Assembly (NCBI GenBank): GCA_002914805.1
Contig: JXTB01000110.1
Location: forward strand, 257,672 to 321,671
Source of the DNA: Parasponia andersonii
Lineage: Eukaryota > Streptophyta > Magnoliopsida > Rosales > Cannabaceae
Length of the DNA stretch: 64,000 nucleotides
Direction of reading: 5' to 3'
Shown here: in pieces, positions 11,177 to 23,332 of the stretch
Layout: every line of letters begins with the position of its first letter
Position numbering within the stretch: the stretch's first letter is position 1
Notes under the pieces: generated by a model
What the model was told of the DNA's origin: nothing
Seen by the model: only the letters and a program-made list of their open reading frames with translations
Databases searched by the model: none
Program-made: the position numbers and the translations under genes

Positions 11177-12841
11177 GGATTAATCCTGTTTTTAGCACTT
11201 GCACTATTACTAAATTTCATTTAAGCCTCTAAACTTTAAAATGTCTTAATTTTAGCTTGTGAACATTTAATTTGTCTCATTTATCCCATTCCATCACTCT
11301 TCCATTATAAAGTGATGAAAAAAGTCCTAACTTCACCCTCCCCCAAATTTATTACAAAATCTCAAATTAGCCTCCAAACTTTAAAATGTTTACATCTTAG
11401 CACCTGATCTATTAAAATGTCTCATTTTCATACCTACACACTTTATTTTTAGAAACAAACAAAAAATAGCATATGATACTCATATGTGGCTTAATAAAGA
11501 CATTTTTCAAGCAGTTTGGAAGATAAAAATGAGATAAAATTTTTTTATTTCTTTTTAATTATTAAAAAAATTATTTTCATTCGCAATTTTGTAATTTTAC
11601 GGTAATGATTTAGTTTTGAATAATTTTTGATAAGAATGGTAATTCAGATTACGACACGACAATCCGACATGAACATAGTATGATTTTTTTTTTACAGGTT
11701 AGAGTTGGTGAAAAATGGTGCATGTTAAAATTAGATTGACCTATTTAACACGAATTTAGAAACATGTTGGGTTGGAGTCAACCCGCCGATACAAAATTGA
11801 ACCATTTGATCCACCAATAAATTTATAAATAATTAAACGATAAAAAATATTCTTCATTTTAAAACTAAAAAAAAAAAAATAAAGACAAAATGATGCTACT
11901 TTTTGTAAAGAGTGAATACTTTAATTTGTATAAAATTTTTCCATACATAATTTTAAATTATTCCCTACAAAAAGAGAAAAATCAGAGTAGAAGGCCTATG
12001 AACAAGTTGATGGGTAAAAAATAAGTTGTGAATTAAGTGTTGTTTATCTAAATGGGATCAAGTGAGTCAAGTTCAGGTCAACCCATTTGTATGCGAGTCA
12101 GGTTAGTGTAAAAGATTTTCTAACACGACGAATCACGAGTCGGTTTTGGGTTGAACTATTTTATATATATTGGACCTCAATTTGGCATGAATCTGACCCG
12201 TTGACACAAATTGTCACTCCTAATTTTGTATCTTTGTGGACTTATTATACACAATGGGTGTTACAATAAGTTACAATACAAATAGGATACATGATTTTCT
12301 TATTATTTATATCAATTTTTTTTTTAAATTTGTAAAAGATAACTTGAGATTTTGTTTTATTTTGTTTGTTTTTTCTTTTAATGTTCTTTAATATATTAAA
12401 TCAGTTAAGTTTTTTTTTTCATTATTCTATAGACATATATTATCCAATTACTAATAGCACAAATTTAAACTAATATTTGAATAAATATATTTATATCTAA
12501 TTTAGCTTATGTATATAATTAAAAAAAGAAACTGAATTTGATGTGGCTAAAGTTGAGAAGATAACATCATTCATTTTCAACTAATATAATCTATTTAGTA
12601 AATGCAAAATGCCTAAAATAGTTTTTTTAAAATTCTCACTTGAGTGTCTTATGCTCTTTTAAATATGTTTTTAACAATAAAAAGATTATAAAGTGTAGAA
12701 TGAGAAACTTATAATGGAATAGTTACAGGAAGGGGCTAAATGAGACAAATAAAAACTTCAGTCCCAAAATTAAGATGTTTGAAGTATAGGAGCCAAAATG
12801 GAATTGAAGTAATCATTCGGGCTAAAAAATGGGATTGATCT
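11177..12841. mobile_element. Candidate non-autonomous Mutator-like DNA transposon with about 160-bp terminal inverted repeats
   Basis: The left end (ggattaatcctgtttttagc, then 'aaaatgtcttaatttt', 'tttgtctcatttatccc', 'ccattataa') is matched in inverse order at the right end of the element. There the reverse complement reads agatcaatcccattttttag, then 'catcttaattttggg', 'tttgtctcatttagcccc', 'ccattataa'. Flanks taaaatata (11168-11176) and aataatata (12842-12850) agree at seven of nine bases, as for an old 9-bp Mutator-type target duplication. No transposase is present. It ends about 375 bp before the PUX2-like start codon. Confidence 0.55.
11640..12225. repeat. Possible nested hAT-like repeat inside the Mutator-like element
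   Basis: The right edge, read on the minus strand, is taggagtgacaatttgtgtc followed by aacgggtc. The left edge shows a diverged form (aatggtaattcagattacga). Words such as 'gggttggagtcaaccc' and 'gacccgttgacac' are of a kind common in plant non-autonomous repeats of this look. The ends are poorly conserved and no target duplication was confirmed. Confidence 0.3.
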
Positions 12842-13216
12842 AATAATATACGTACATATCTTTATTATTCATTTTGAAAAAAAAAAAAAACCAAAGTAAC
12901 AAAAAAAAAAAAAAAGAAAATAAAGAAAATATNAAAAAAAAAAAAAAAAAAAAAAAAGAGGAGAAAAAAAGCAAGTCACATCCCCATGGCCGAAACGCGT
13001 AGAAAGCGAAGAACGACTTAAACCGCCCATAACGATATTTTTTGAGTCGAAATGACAATCGACTCTCTGCTTCTTCCAATCACAATCTTCCTCACCCAGA
13101 GAGACACCCAAAGGCCAACACCCTTTTTCTCCAAGAATTTTCCCACAAAAATTTTCTTTTCTTTTCTCCCAAACAGAATTAAAACCCTTCGTATTCTTCT
13201 TCTTGGTTTAGATAGA
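12842..13216 (+). promoter_or_regulatory. Promoter and 5' UTR region of the PUX2-like gene
   Basis: A long A-rich tract (about 12878-12957, with one undetermined base at 12933) is followed by a GC-richer leader. That leader includes pyrimidine-rich stretches (cttcttccaatc, ccctttttctcc, ttcttttctccc) typical of plant 5' UTRs. No convincing TATA box is seen. An upstream ATG at 13052 is in frame with the main start and no stop lies between them. Confidence 0.5.
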
Positions 13217-15751
13217 ATGGACGACGTGAAAGACAAAGTCAAGGGCTTCATGAAGAAAGTCAACAACCCATTTTCTTCTTCCTCTTCTTCTGGTAGATTC
13301 AAGGGCCAAGGTAGGGTTTTAGGATCCTCTTCTTCTTCTTCTTTCGGACCCTCTAACCCCATTCTTCCTCGCCCATCGTACACTCCCCAATCCAACCCTC
13401 CTTCGGTTTCCAATTCGAATTCGAAGCCTTCGCCTCAGAAGACACGTCTGAGTTCTGATCCAAAACCGGAGCTTCCTTCCAGTAATTCGAATCAGGATCG
13501 GAAGCCCGCAAATGGGTTCGACCCTTTTGAGTCTTTGGTCACTTCCGGGAAGAGATGTCGAAATGGGTTCTCTCCTGATGTGTTCGAGTGTCCGATATGT
13601 GGGCAGGTGTATAGGTCGGAGGACGATGTGTCCGTACATGTGGACAGCTGTGTTAATGGTAGTGAGAATGGTGTTACTTCTGGATTGCCTGGTGATGGGG
13701 GAGATTCGTCTCGGAGTGAATTGGAGGCTTGCGTTGGTGGGTTTCTTTCGGGAAAGCCGGAATCTGGGTCGATTGAGGTTGTTCTTAAACTGCTAAAGAA
13801 CATGGTGAGAGAGCCCGAGAATGCCAAGTTCAGGAAGATCCGAATGGGTAATCCCAAGATCAGGGAGGCGATCGGGGATGTTGCGGGAGGGGTCGAATTG
13901 TTGGAGTCTGTGGGCTTTGAATTGCGAGAGGAGGATGGGGAGATGTGGGCAGCAATGGAGGTCCCTTCCGAGGAGCGAATTGGTTTGATGAAATATGCGG
14001 TACAGTTACTTGAACTGCAGCAGGTACAAGAACCGCAGAAGAGTACCAGTTCTATGGCGGTTGCTTCTGTTGAGGTAGTTGGGAATGTTGAGCCAAGGAA
14101 GATTGATAGACAGGTATTTTGATCTTTAATAATTTTAGCAGAAAGAAGCACTATTTTCTGTTCTTGAATTGTTGATTCATTATTTGCCACTTACTTTGTG
14201 ATGGTTCTTTTTTAAATTATTGATTCGTTATCTGGTAAATTCTTGATAAGGTTGTGGCCCTCAGCGTAAAGAAAAATTCTCTGCGAAGCTAATGAGTTGT
14301 TATTACTTTTTGGATCACATGTTGAAGTTATGTTCAATGAGTTGTTACCCTAACATAAATAAAATCTCTATATGTCATCTGCGAAGTTACTAAGACATGA
14401 AGATGAATGAAATTGTTCTGCACAAAGCCAACTACTAGGACTGCATATTTTCATTGTTTGATTACAAAATGAAGAAAACTACTAGGATTGCTTTTATGAT
14501 GTCTGCAAGCAAATTTTCACGTCACTTCTGGGTTTTGTTTTTTTTTTTTAAAAAGCTAGTAAAGCACACTAGCCCTAAGTTGTATTCTTCTAGTTGGATA
14601 TGTGTTGACCACCCAAAGTTCAGTCAGTAAAGTCCACTCCATGCTGGGGTAGCGTTGTTTTCTAACTCACATACTTACTGCTTAAAAGTAGAGTGACCTT
14701 GTCATCTTGAGGAAAGATGTCAGATTAATAAGATTAAAAGTATATCGAAAAGTAAAGGGAATATGTAGGGATGCTAAAGCAAATTTTTGTGCTTATTACT
14801 AAAGTGTCTAGGAAGATTTTTTATTTTTTTTTGGACCAAATTGTTGTGAAAATTGTGAGGCAGAGGGCCATGTGTCCGACTGTCATATGAATCATTAAGG
14901 AAAAATATCATAAGGGCAAATGATTCCATAAAATGAGCTGCTTCTATTCCTCACCAAGGATGAAAACAATATGTACACTTTTTTCATCAATATTTGGTTT
15001 AAGAGTAGATGACTTAATTAGCAGTTTGTTTATAGTAAATCACCAAACAAGTTGATATTGTTTGAGAATTGTCATAAAAGGGAAACATAAGAGTTTTTGC
15101 TATTCTTAAAGAAAGCTTACATTTATTTATTTGTTGTGGTTGCCCCATAAAAGGTAAGTCATAGAATCATTTAGAATCCTTTTTTTTTTTTTTTTTTTTA
15201 AAAAGGTTGAAAGAAGGATAGTTTAACTTATATTCTCACCATAATTGACTCATAATAATGTAAATCTGATGAAAGCTTAGGTTAGCTTCTTTTTTTTTTT
15301 TTTTTTTCAAAAATATTGGCAAGTGCTGCAAGGGCACATGCAGGTGGTTCTGGATGTGGTAATTCCGACACAGTTGCACTTAAGATAAGGGGAAACAGCA
15401 ATGGTGACTATGGTGGCAATATGGTAGCCAGTAGCTATTACTTTACTTGTGGTGGCAAGATCTTTGAGGCAGTTATGACGGTTGTGAGTATGTAACCGTG
15501 ATAGTGACAGTTTTGCTAGGTTCCTGCATGTTGCTAATGCCTTCACGTTAAGCGATGGGAGTTGTGATGGCAACAAGTAGCACTGGTGTCTATCGAGAGA
15601 GAGAGAGAGAGAGGTTTTGCTAGGTTCCTGCATGTTGCTAATGCCTTCACTTTTAGCGATGGGAGTTGTGATGGCAACAAGACGCGCTGGCATCTATTGA
15701 GAGAGAGAGAGAGAGAGTTGCGATGGCAAGAAGTGGCGCTGGCGTCTATTG

Positions 15752-15798
<47 letters not shown>

Positions 15799-17439
15799 AC
15801 TGGCAGGATAAATATATTTCTAATCTCTAATTAGAATATTGATAAATCATTGTCCTACCAATGGTAATTACCTCTGTTTACAGTTAAACAAATGGTGCCT
15901 CTGGCTTTCTTGAAGGTATGAAAATTCCATGGCTAATTGACCTTTGAAGAAGAGTTTCTTGATAAAATGTTGAAGAAGAGCGTTGTTTTGTGTAATAATT
16001 GGATGTTCAGCTGATGTTTTTACTGTTTATTTTATTCATAGGCTTTTGTGTTCACATGAGAATTGCTCAACTGGTTATATAAATACATATTATTTCAGAG
16101 TCCTTTTGTGTGTGTGTTATCATGTTACTATTTTTGTCTTACATGTATTTCATGTTCTCTGTTGAATGTCTTTATTCATTTGGTGCTTCCTCATGATTAT
16201 ACCTCTTTTAGTAATTACGAATTTTCATCACTGACCAATTAACTTTTTTTTTTTTTTTTGGTTAGCTTAGACCAAGGTGTTCTTTTCTGTCCCTGAAAAC
16301 ATAGCGGCAAAAATAGAACTACCAGATTCTTTTTATAGTCTCTCACTTGAAGAGCTGAAAAGAGAAGCTGAAATTAGAAAGAAAAAGATGGCAGATTCTC
16401 AGCTTTTGGTCCCCAGGTCACTCAAGGAAAAGCAGGCTAAAGCTGCTAGAAGGAGGTATACAAGAACTGTTATCCGAATCCAGTTTCCTGATTGTGTGGT
16501 GCTCCAAGGTTTTTTCTCTCCATTGGAGCCAACAAGTTCCCTCTACGAGGTTAGTTATTGTTGGTACTTTTTATAATGAATTTTATTTACCCTTTGTCCC
16601 CATTAATGTTGTTTATAATAAACTGGGGCCAAATAAATTTGTGAAAGGAATGACGTTGAATATGGTAAAAATTAACACAAACACGCACATTGAAATGGAA
16701 GTTGCCCTTTTCCTGTAGAACATACATGTACAAGTGGTATATATGAAGAACTTATTGTTGTCTCACTTTTAAAGATTTTATAATCCCCAAGGTTGAACAA
16801 GATTACTCATTTGTAAGCTTTCATAATATCGATTCTCAAGTTTCTGATTTATTAGTCTAATACCTTCTTGACATTATCTATGATGAATTATCCATCCCCC
16901 CCCCCCAAACAACCCCCACCGAAAAAAAAGATAAAAAAGGGAAGCTTTTAGTGGGCAAGCTATGCCTCCTTCGAGGAGTTTGCAAGCTTGGCCTCCTTCA
17001 GGCAGTTTGCTCGGCTTGAATAAATAATTACAATTACACAGTGCGCACAAACAGAAATATATAATCTAGTGCATGTATGGTGCCAGAGGTGGGGTCTTCT
17101 TCTAGTGTGATTGTTTTCTTTTGAAGTCTTTTAAGTTAAGGTGTGCACTTGGGATCTCATATCTAGTTTCTTTGTAATCTTCAGTTTGTTAGCTCAGCGC
17201 TGAAAGAACCCAGTTTGGAATTCCGGCTGTTAAATCCAGTAAATGTCAAACGGCGAGTGATCCCTTCCTTGACTCCAGGAGAGAAACAAACAACGCTAGA
17301 GGAAGAGCAATTGGTCCCCTCAGCTCTGATCAAATTCATTCCAAGCGAAACAGATTCTGTTGTTTTCACGGGACTACTCAATGAACTCCTAGAAATTAGT
17401 GAACCGCTAGTGGCTGAGTCAGCTGTTTCTCCAATCTGA
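13217..17439 (+). CDS. PUX2: PUX2-like plant UBX-domain protein (CDC48 cofactor), three exons
   Basis: Exons are 13217-14113, 16271-16549 and 17185-17439, with GT-AG borders and phase-0 joins, giving 476 residues. From memory this closely follows Arabidopsis PUX2: [15 protein letters not shown] at the start, a zinc-finger-like C125/C128/H141/C145, a PUB domain at about 175-265 ([21 protein letters not shown]), then a segment with RELPDS-like [11 protein letters not shown] and [14 protein letters not shown], and a C-terminal UBX-like fold at about 364-445. The family binds the AAA-ATPase CDC48/p97; Arabidopsis PUX2 is a peripheral membrane protein that bridges CDC48 and the syntaxin SYP31. The start at 13217 is chosen because it matches the conserved N-terminus. 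The UBX part lacks an obvious FPR loop motif. The frame is intact. Confidence 0.95.
14114..16270 (+). other. PUX2: PUX2-like intron 1, carrying a minisatellite and GA repeats
   Basis: The donor is CAG|GTATTT and the acceptor is a T-rich tract ending gcttag. At 2157 bp it is the longest intron. A unit containing 'gctaggttcctgcatgttgc' starts near 15511 and again near 15615, a period of 104 bp. A partial third copy follows near 15717. Each unit ends in a run of GA, the last being the longest (about 15753-15796). Long T tracts lie near 15180 and 15290. Confidence 0.85.
16550..17184 (+). other. PUX2: PUX2-like intron 2
   Basis: The donor is gag|gttagt and the acceptor ends cttcag. It is 635 bp long. 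It holds a C-run near 16897 and a short direct repeat ('gcctccttcgaggagtttgc' / 'gcctccttcaggcagtttgc') near 16963-17010. No other feature is seen. Confidence 0.9.
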
Positions 17440-17745
17440 GCTTGAACTCAGGTAACAACTAAGTTCGCCAATATTCAGAGTCCTCATGCTTCTCCCGTTG
17501 GTGTTGTAACTGTAGCCAATTATAATTTGATTGAATTTTTCACCTTTTATACTTGATACACTGTGCATTTCTATAATCTTTACCCACAAGCATAGTCTTT
17601 TGCTGAACTTCTGCTTTGCAGAAAAGTTGATCTGGTAAAGAAAATTGGATTGGAATGATACTGTCTTCATTTTCAAATCTGTGAATTTTGCTAATGAACC
17701 TAGACAACGATGATGGTTAATAAAATCTATTGGCATGTTTTTCTG
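17440..17745 (+). terminator. PUX2: PUX2-like 3' UTR with candidate poly(A) signal
   Basis: T-rich untranslated sequence follows the TGA stop. An AATAAA word at 17719-17724 is the best candidate cleavage signal, which would give a 3' UTR of about 300 bp. The actual cleavage site is not determined. Confidence 0.5.
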
Positions 17746-20164
17746 ACTTTGACACTAATCACTATTTACTATGCCTTGTATTTGCTTGTATTGTATAGTG
17801 CTATTCTCATATGAGCATTACATTTGTGGTGTTATTAGGATCTGCAGTTCTAATCACTTCAATATTTGTGGTCTTATTACAAACAACTTTGTGACGATTG
17901 TCACTAGTCTTCTTCTTTGGGAAAAAGAAATGAGAAAGAACAGAGGTGGATTGAGCTTAATTTGCTTCCAACTATATCCACACGTGTGAGTAAGATTGAT
18001 TTCTTTGAATTTCATAAGTTCCGTAAAGAGTGAGTATAAAATTACAACTAGCTGTGTTACAAGACATTCACATTTGCTACGTACGACTGTCCATTGTTCA
18101 TTATTAATCAGTGAGTTCCACATCAACTACATAGATCGACAATGAACTTATCCCCTGAGGTATCATCTGGAACGGTTGTAATTGATTGATGTACAGAGTT
18201 GTCACGTTCTTAAATTGTCCGCTGATGACTTCCCAAATAGCATTGTGCAATTAAGAGGGAAAGGACCCCAAGTTTGCCATGTAAAAGCCTCACAAATTAA
18301 AAAAAATAATAATCGAATAAAATAAAATACTAAAAAGAAGTCTGTCTGAGGGGCATTTACTTGCAGCTTTTCTCAATTTTGGTCCTTTTTAGTAGAGATT
18401 AAGCTAAAATTTGAAAGATCACGTAAAGACGAGTTTAATTAAGGGCACATTCAATATAAGATTCAGATACTATTTTGAAGATTAGCGGGTCTATTTTTCT
18501 TTTTTGTCTATTTTTTTCACTTTATTGCTAAATTCACCGTCTTAATTGTGTTTAAAATTTAGTTACTATCGAAGATACTCCTAATTATTCCTACACTATC
18601 CTTATTTTCTCTCTCGCTCTCATCCTATTCATTCCTAATCCAACTTTCTCGGGTTGTTTCTTATGCCATATCTACCCCTTTTATCTTCTTAATCTTCTTC
18701 TACATGCTTCTCTACATTTTACAACCTAAAAAAACTCAAGATCACACCCTTTTTTGATAAGCGATTTTTTCAGAATTGATGCTTTAGCTTTTTACATGAT
18801 GAGTGAGTAATGACGGGAAGAGTTTTATGATTATTTTTTCAATAAATTATATTGAAAATTTCAATTCTGTATAGTAATAACATATATGCACATATAAATT
18901 AGTTGTATAACTTTAACAGTGATATAAATGTAAAAAATATTATGAAAATTATACAGGGAATTTTTTGATAACCAATGGTGGTTTATAAACCAAAACCATC
19001 AATTAAATCAAAAGATTAGTGGGTAAAAACAAAAGCCATAACATCGAAATAGTATATGGCCTAAATATCATATAGATATATATGTTGTGTATATATACAT
19101 GACCAAATCGATTTTAGAATCAGGCCAAGTCAAGTATAGAGTGAGCAAAAGAAAAAAAGAAAGAAAAAAGTACCTATCGATTCACGACCCTCATTTTCTA
19201 ATGCATTCATTTCAATGCCAATGGTATAAATATCGCTTGTAGATGATTACAGGGAGAATTTAATCAGCTTATAATTATATAGGTCATAAGGAAGGATTTA
19301 AGAGTTAATGACGTAATAATTATTCTTTCAATTGATCTTTGTTTAAGAAAATTGGTAAGATTTTCTTTTTCCTGAAAGAAAAAATTATTTACAGAGATAT
19401 GTGTAAAAAGATATTTTTAGAACGACTTATGTACTAAAAAGTAATTTTATTCATGGTTATTTTGGTGATTAAAAAATTTACTAAAAGGATGAGTAAAGAA
19501 AGCATACCGAAGTATATCAATAGACCAGTCCTTTAAAGATTTAGAAATTACTTTATTCTAAAATAATATTAAGATAAAATAATTTCTAAATTTAAAGAAT
19601 ATGATCTAAATTTTGGACTAAACGCTTCTAGACTCTTTTACGCGCGGAAAAAAGCAATAGCAACATACCACATGGAAATTATCTTTCTTGAGATCTCTGA
19701 AGTCCAGACGAAAATAAAGGTGCCCGACCCCCATGTGATGCAAATAATTTGAGAAAAGGCACTTATTATTGTGGGTCTGTAACTTCTTCCCATATCTGCA
19801 AATAATCCAATGTAGTACTGCCTATGTATCATGAGGTATTTTTCCAAAAATGGGGAGAGAAAATTCAAGCAATCTTCTTCCTGGACCGGAGATCATCCGT
19901 AACGGTGTATGGATATTGATGATAAAATTAGTAGGTAGTGAAAATGGTCCAAGTTTTTTTTATTTAATTCCTTTTTTTTTTTATCTCCACACATACATAT
20001 CGATCTTTTACTTTTTCAATCTGTGCTGAAATAAATTGTAATAGTACTTTTTTCAATCTGTGCTGAATTTCTTCCCATTTGACATTTTATGAAGTGAATG
20101 AAGCAATTCAAAGAAGCAATCACTCTGTGATTAATCAATTCGAAACAAAGGCATTTTGTTAACA
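17746..20164. other. AT-rich intergenic stretch, nothing recognised
   Basis: No protein family, RNA gene or terminal repeat was recognised. Minor structure: the word tttttcaatctgtgctgaa occurs twice near 20011 and 20050. An open frame near 19638-19868 on the minus strand (76 codons) matches nothing I know. Confidence 0.6.
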
Positions 20165-21987
20165 TGAAATGAGGCATGGTAGAACACTTTTCAATCTATT
20201 AGCGATCGTCTTGGTGACTCGTTTATAAATAACGTTGCCTGAGCTAATAGGTCGAAAATCCATAACTTTCTCCGATATAGCCTTCTTCGAAATCAAATAA
20301 TATTAGTTGCATTATTCTCACATACCGATTTGCCATCATTCAGAACACCCATACATGCCTTAGTAATCCTATGTTCTACCACCTCCCAATTTTTCTGATA
20401 GAAAATTGCATGGAAACTATCTGGACCCGGGGCCTTCGCAGGAACCATAGCACTGAGAGCCCAAAAAATTCTCCTATGGTCGATTTAATATCCCCGAATC
20501 TTCTCATATGCCGAACCACCTCATCCATATCAGAATCTAAGGGATTATTAAACTTACAGATGCTATCAAAATAGTTCTCGATAATAGCTACTATATCATC
20601 CATCTTCTCCACCCATTCACCTTGCTTGTTTCTTAGGCAAGAAATCTCATTCTTCCGATTCTGTTTGCTAGCCTATGAGTGAAAGTACTTGGTGTTTCGG
20701 TCCTCACTTAAAAACCCATTAAGCACAAGAACGTTATTTCCAGTACAATTCTTCCCTGTATAAAAGAACTACCAATTCTTTCTCCGAAAGTCTAATATGT
20801 TGCATATTATTGGAGATTGAAGAATTGGAATACATCTTATTCAGCACTTTACTATACTCTTTAAGCATTTTCCTCTAGTGTCCAAGCTTCTCATTACTTC
20901 CAATTCTGAAGAACATTACTACAGCCTTCCAGTTGAGTCAAAATATCCCTAAAAGGGTCCATGGCTTGTCCCAATCTGAAACCTCCCCAATTAGATTGGA
21001 TGAACTCTTTACAAGCATCTTCCGGCCTTAGCCAAAAAGGTTTACACCTGAATAGACGAGTATCCGAACTAATAATCCTATTTTTCTTACTTTCAAGATG
21101 AATAATAATAGGATGATGATCAGATTTAGACAAGTCCAAAGACTCCACAAAACCTAATGGGAATAAAGATCTCCGCTCCTCAGCAAAACAAACTTGTGAA
21201 GGCGTTCTTGTGCATTGGCCATCCCATCCCTCTTGTTATTCCATGTTATCATAGCACTAGTATAACCTTATATCCACCAATTAGCAACCAACTAAGGCCA
21301 CGCAGAAATTTAGGATGGTAGAAGATCGATGGCCCAAACCTCCAATTATTATTATATTTTTTTTTTCTTTTTCACCCGAAGGAGACATATCTCTTTGAAA
21401 TCTCTTCCAAAATCCAAGGCGCAGAATTCAAACCCTCAAGTCTGTGTATGATATCCTAAGAGAAATGACAATCAACTGCATTGGAGTTACTATAAAATCC
21501 CGTAAATTGCCAAACCACACCCTCAACAAAAGTAATACAAGAATCAATGTGTCCCTTAAAGAAAGCGTGAATAGCCACGTCAAGATCATCTTTCCATAAC
21601 AAAATCAATCCTCTACTTCTCCCAATATAATCAACCACAAAACTATTTCAAAGCCCATATGAAACTTTATGTAATTTACCCATATACCAGCAAGCCTAGT
21701 TTCGGATATAAAAACTAGGCTGGGGAAGACATTGCGAATCAAGTTAGAATCAAGTTATGTAAAGCAGTAATCGCACAGGAATTCCCTGGTCTACGTACAT
21801 TCCAACTGAGGTAAATCATTGATCCCAGCCATCCTGCCCAGCAGGATTCGCCAATATAGAATTTCCAATATTTAAGTTCCGCTCCAATCTGACTTTTTTC
21901 ACTTCATCCTTATCCTTCTATAACTCCTCTGGAATCTTTCGTTTGGAGCCTAACACTATTATCCTAGTCGAGTCACACAACCTCCAT
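20165..21987 (-). mobile_element. L1-type LINE, ORF2 part: endonuclease and start of RT
   Basis: Reading leftward on the minus strand, the endonuclease opens near 21830 with MIYLSWNVR..G, continues with GLILLWK and VWQFTGFY, and closes near 21130 with SDHHPIIIH, the APE-type catalytic end. The linker and the beginning of RT follow near 20165-20350 (MDFRPISSGNVIYKRVTKTIANRL). The sequence then stops, so the RT core and 3' end are missing. Several stops and frameshifts show it is an inactive copy. ORF1 of an L1 element in the same orientation lies at 34578-35790, so the two may be halves of one split element. Confidence 0.85.
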
Positions 21988-22994
21988 CTTTTTTTTTTTT
22001 TTTTTAAGAAATATGAGTGCAAGACGCTAAGTTCAAATATGAGTGCAAGACTTTTTGAAAAACTTCTCTTACATTATATCGTAAACCTTGTGTCTTAATC
22101 TATATTGATGTGATCGTGCATAAAATAATTTTGGTGTGTAAACATTGAACAAAGACAATGTGAAATATATTTTTGTAATAAGTGTCACTGATAAGAATAT
22201 ATTTTTACAAATTTAATAGTTAATTATCTTTCTTAATCTTGAAATAAGTGATAAACTCGTATTTATAACTTGCTTTTTTTGTGATATTAACAGATACAGA
22301 TCAAGAAATTGACGATTTAAATCCTAATATTTTGACAATGCATTATTATAAGTATTTGGAACATATGCTTATTAATATGTAATCTACAACTCTATTACAC
22401 AGAGAAGTGAATACTGTCTTAAAAAGCTATAGGAACTTAGATGATTTAAACCTTAGTTAAGTAATTAATAAAATCGGATATTTTATTAATTGAAGACTTT
22501 CTGTAAATTTGGTCATCCATTAGACATATTCTTGTATCAAAAAATTAAAAGATATAATTAGAAAAGTAAAACAAACGGTAATTTTACCCAGCTTCAATTA
22601 TCATATTCATGTAGGAATACACATACAAATATTAATTATCTAATGAACATAATTTTAATTATAAAATATCTTGTGATATTTATTTAATTCAAGAGTGTAG
22701 TTTGAATATTTAGTAGAATAAGTTCATAACTAATAGTACAAGCTCATTTTTATTAAGAGTTAATTGTAACAGGATCCTTATCTATTAGAGCTTGAATTAA
22801 ATAGGTTCATCTAGGCCCCTAACCTATACCAATATCTTGGGTTGCATGAGATCAATTGGACTAAAACAGTTTTTTAGAAAATTACACAAAAAAGAAGAAA
22901 AAGGCTGGACTACTGGGTGGGCAATTAAGGCCCACCCTACTACTAAACTAGTAGCAAAATTCGACCAATTTCAATTACGGCCCATTTCTTTATG
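21988..22994. other. T-run and AT-rich segment of unknown origin
   Basis: A run of about 18 T at 21988-22005 is followed by two copies of 'aatatgagtgcaagac' (near 22010 and 22038) and about 950 bp of AT-rich DNA. The segment lies between the LINE ORF2 part and the copia 5' LTR but resembles neither. The T-run could be the poly(A) tail of a minus-strand retroposon. No target duplication was found. Confidence 0.4.
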
Positions 22995-23332
22995 TGTAGT
23001 AATTCAGCTTTGACTGAAATATTAGTTTGCGAGTGCACAGAAGCTGAGAGAAAATGTGAGAGAAATTCTTAGAGTCACCATTGGAGGTCATTGAAGTTCT
23101 TAGATTTTTACTTTAGAGTTGACCAAAATTGAGATATCCGTACACCTCTGCACTTATAAGTTTAGTACATAGGAAGGAAAACTCACTAGTTGAGGTATCT
23201 ATTCTATTGTATATATTTAGACCTTAATATTCCTAAAAGATTTTTATGAAAAACTATAATTCAGAAATATTTTTGTTTTCCTTCCTTCCACTCGTCTTTG
23301 ATTTTATCACGTTTTTTGTAAATTATAACTCA
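22995..23332 (+). mobile_element. Element E: 5' LTR (fossil)
   Basis: It shares with 34233-34577 the words 'tgtagtaattcag', 'aagttcttagatt' and 'ttttttgtaaattata' in the same order. The left edge is the least certain, since similarity fades there. Confidence 0.7.

Noticed and set aside
12840-13111. Minus-strand open frames rich in Phe
   Set aside because: They come from reading the poly(A) tract and leader of the PUX2-like gene in reverse and include an undetermined base.
15307-15834. Open frames rich in Ser/Leu or Arg/Glu
   Set aside because: They are produced by GA repeats and the 104-bp minisatellite in intron 1.
19638-19868. 76-codon open frame on the minus strand
   Set aside because: Isolated, no recognisable domain, no exon-like neighbours and no strong codon pattern.
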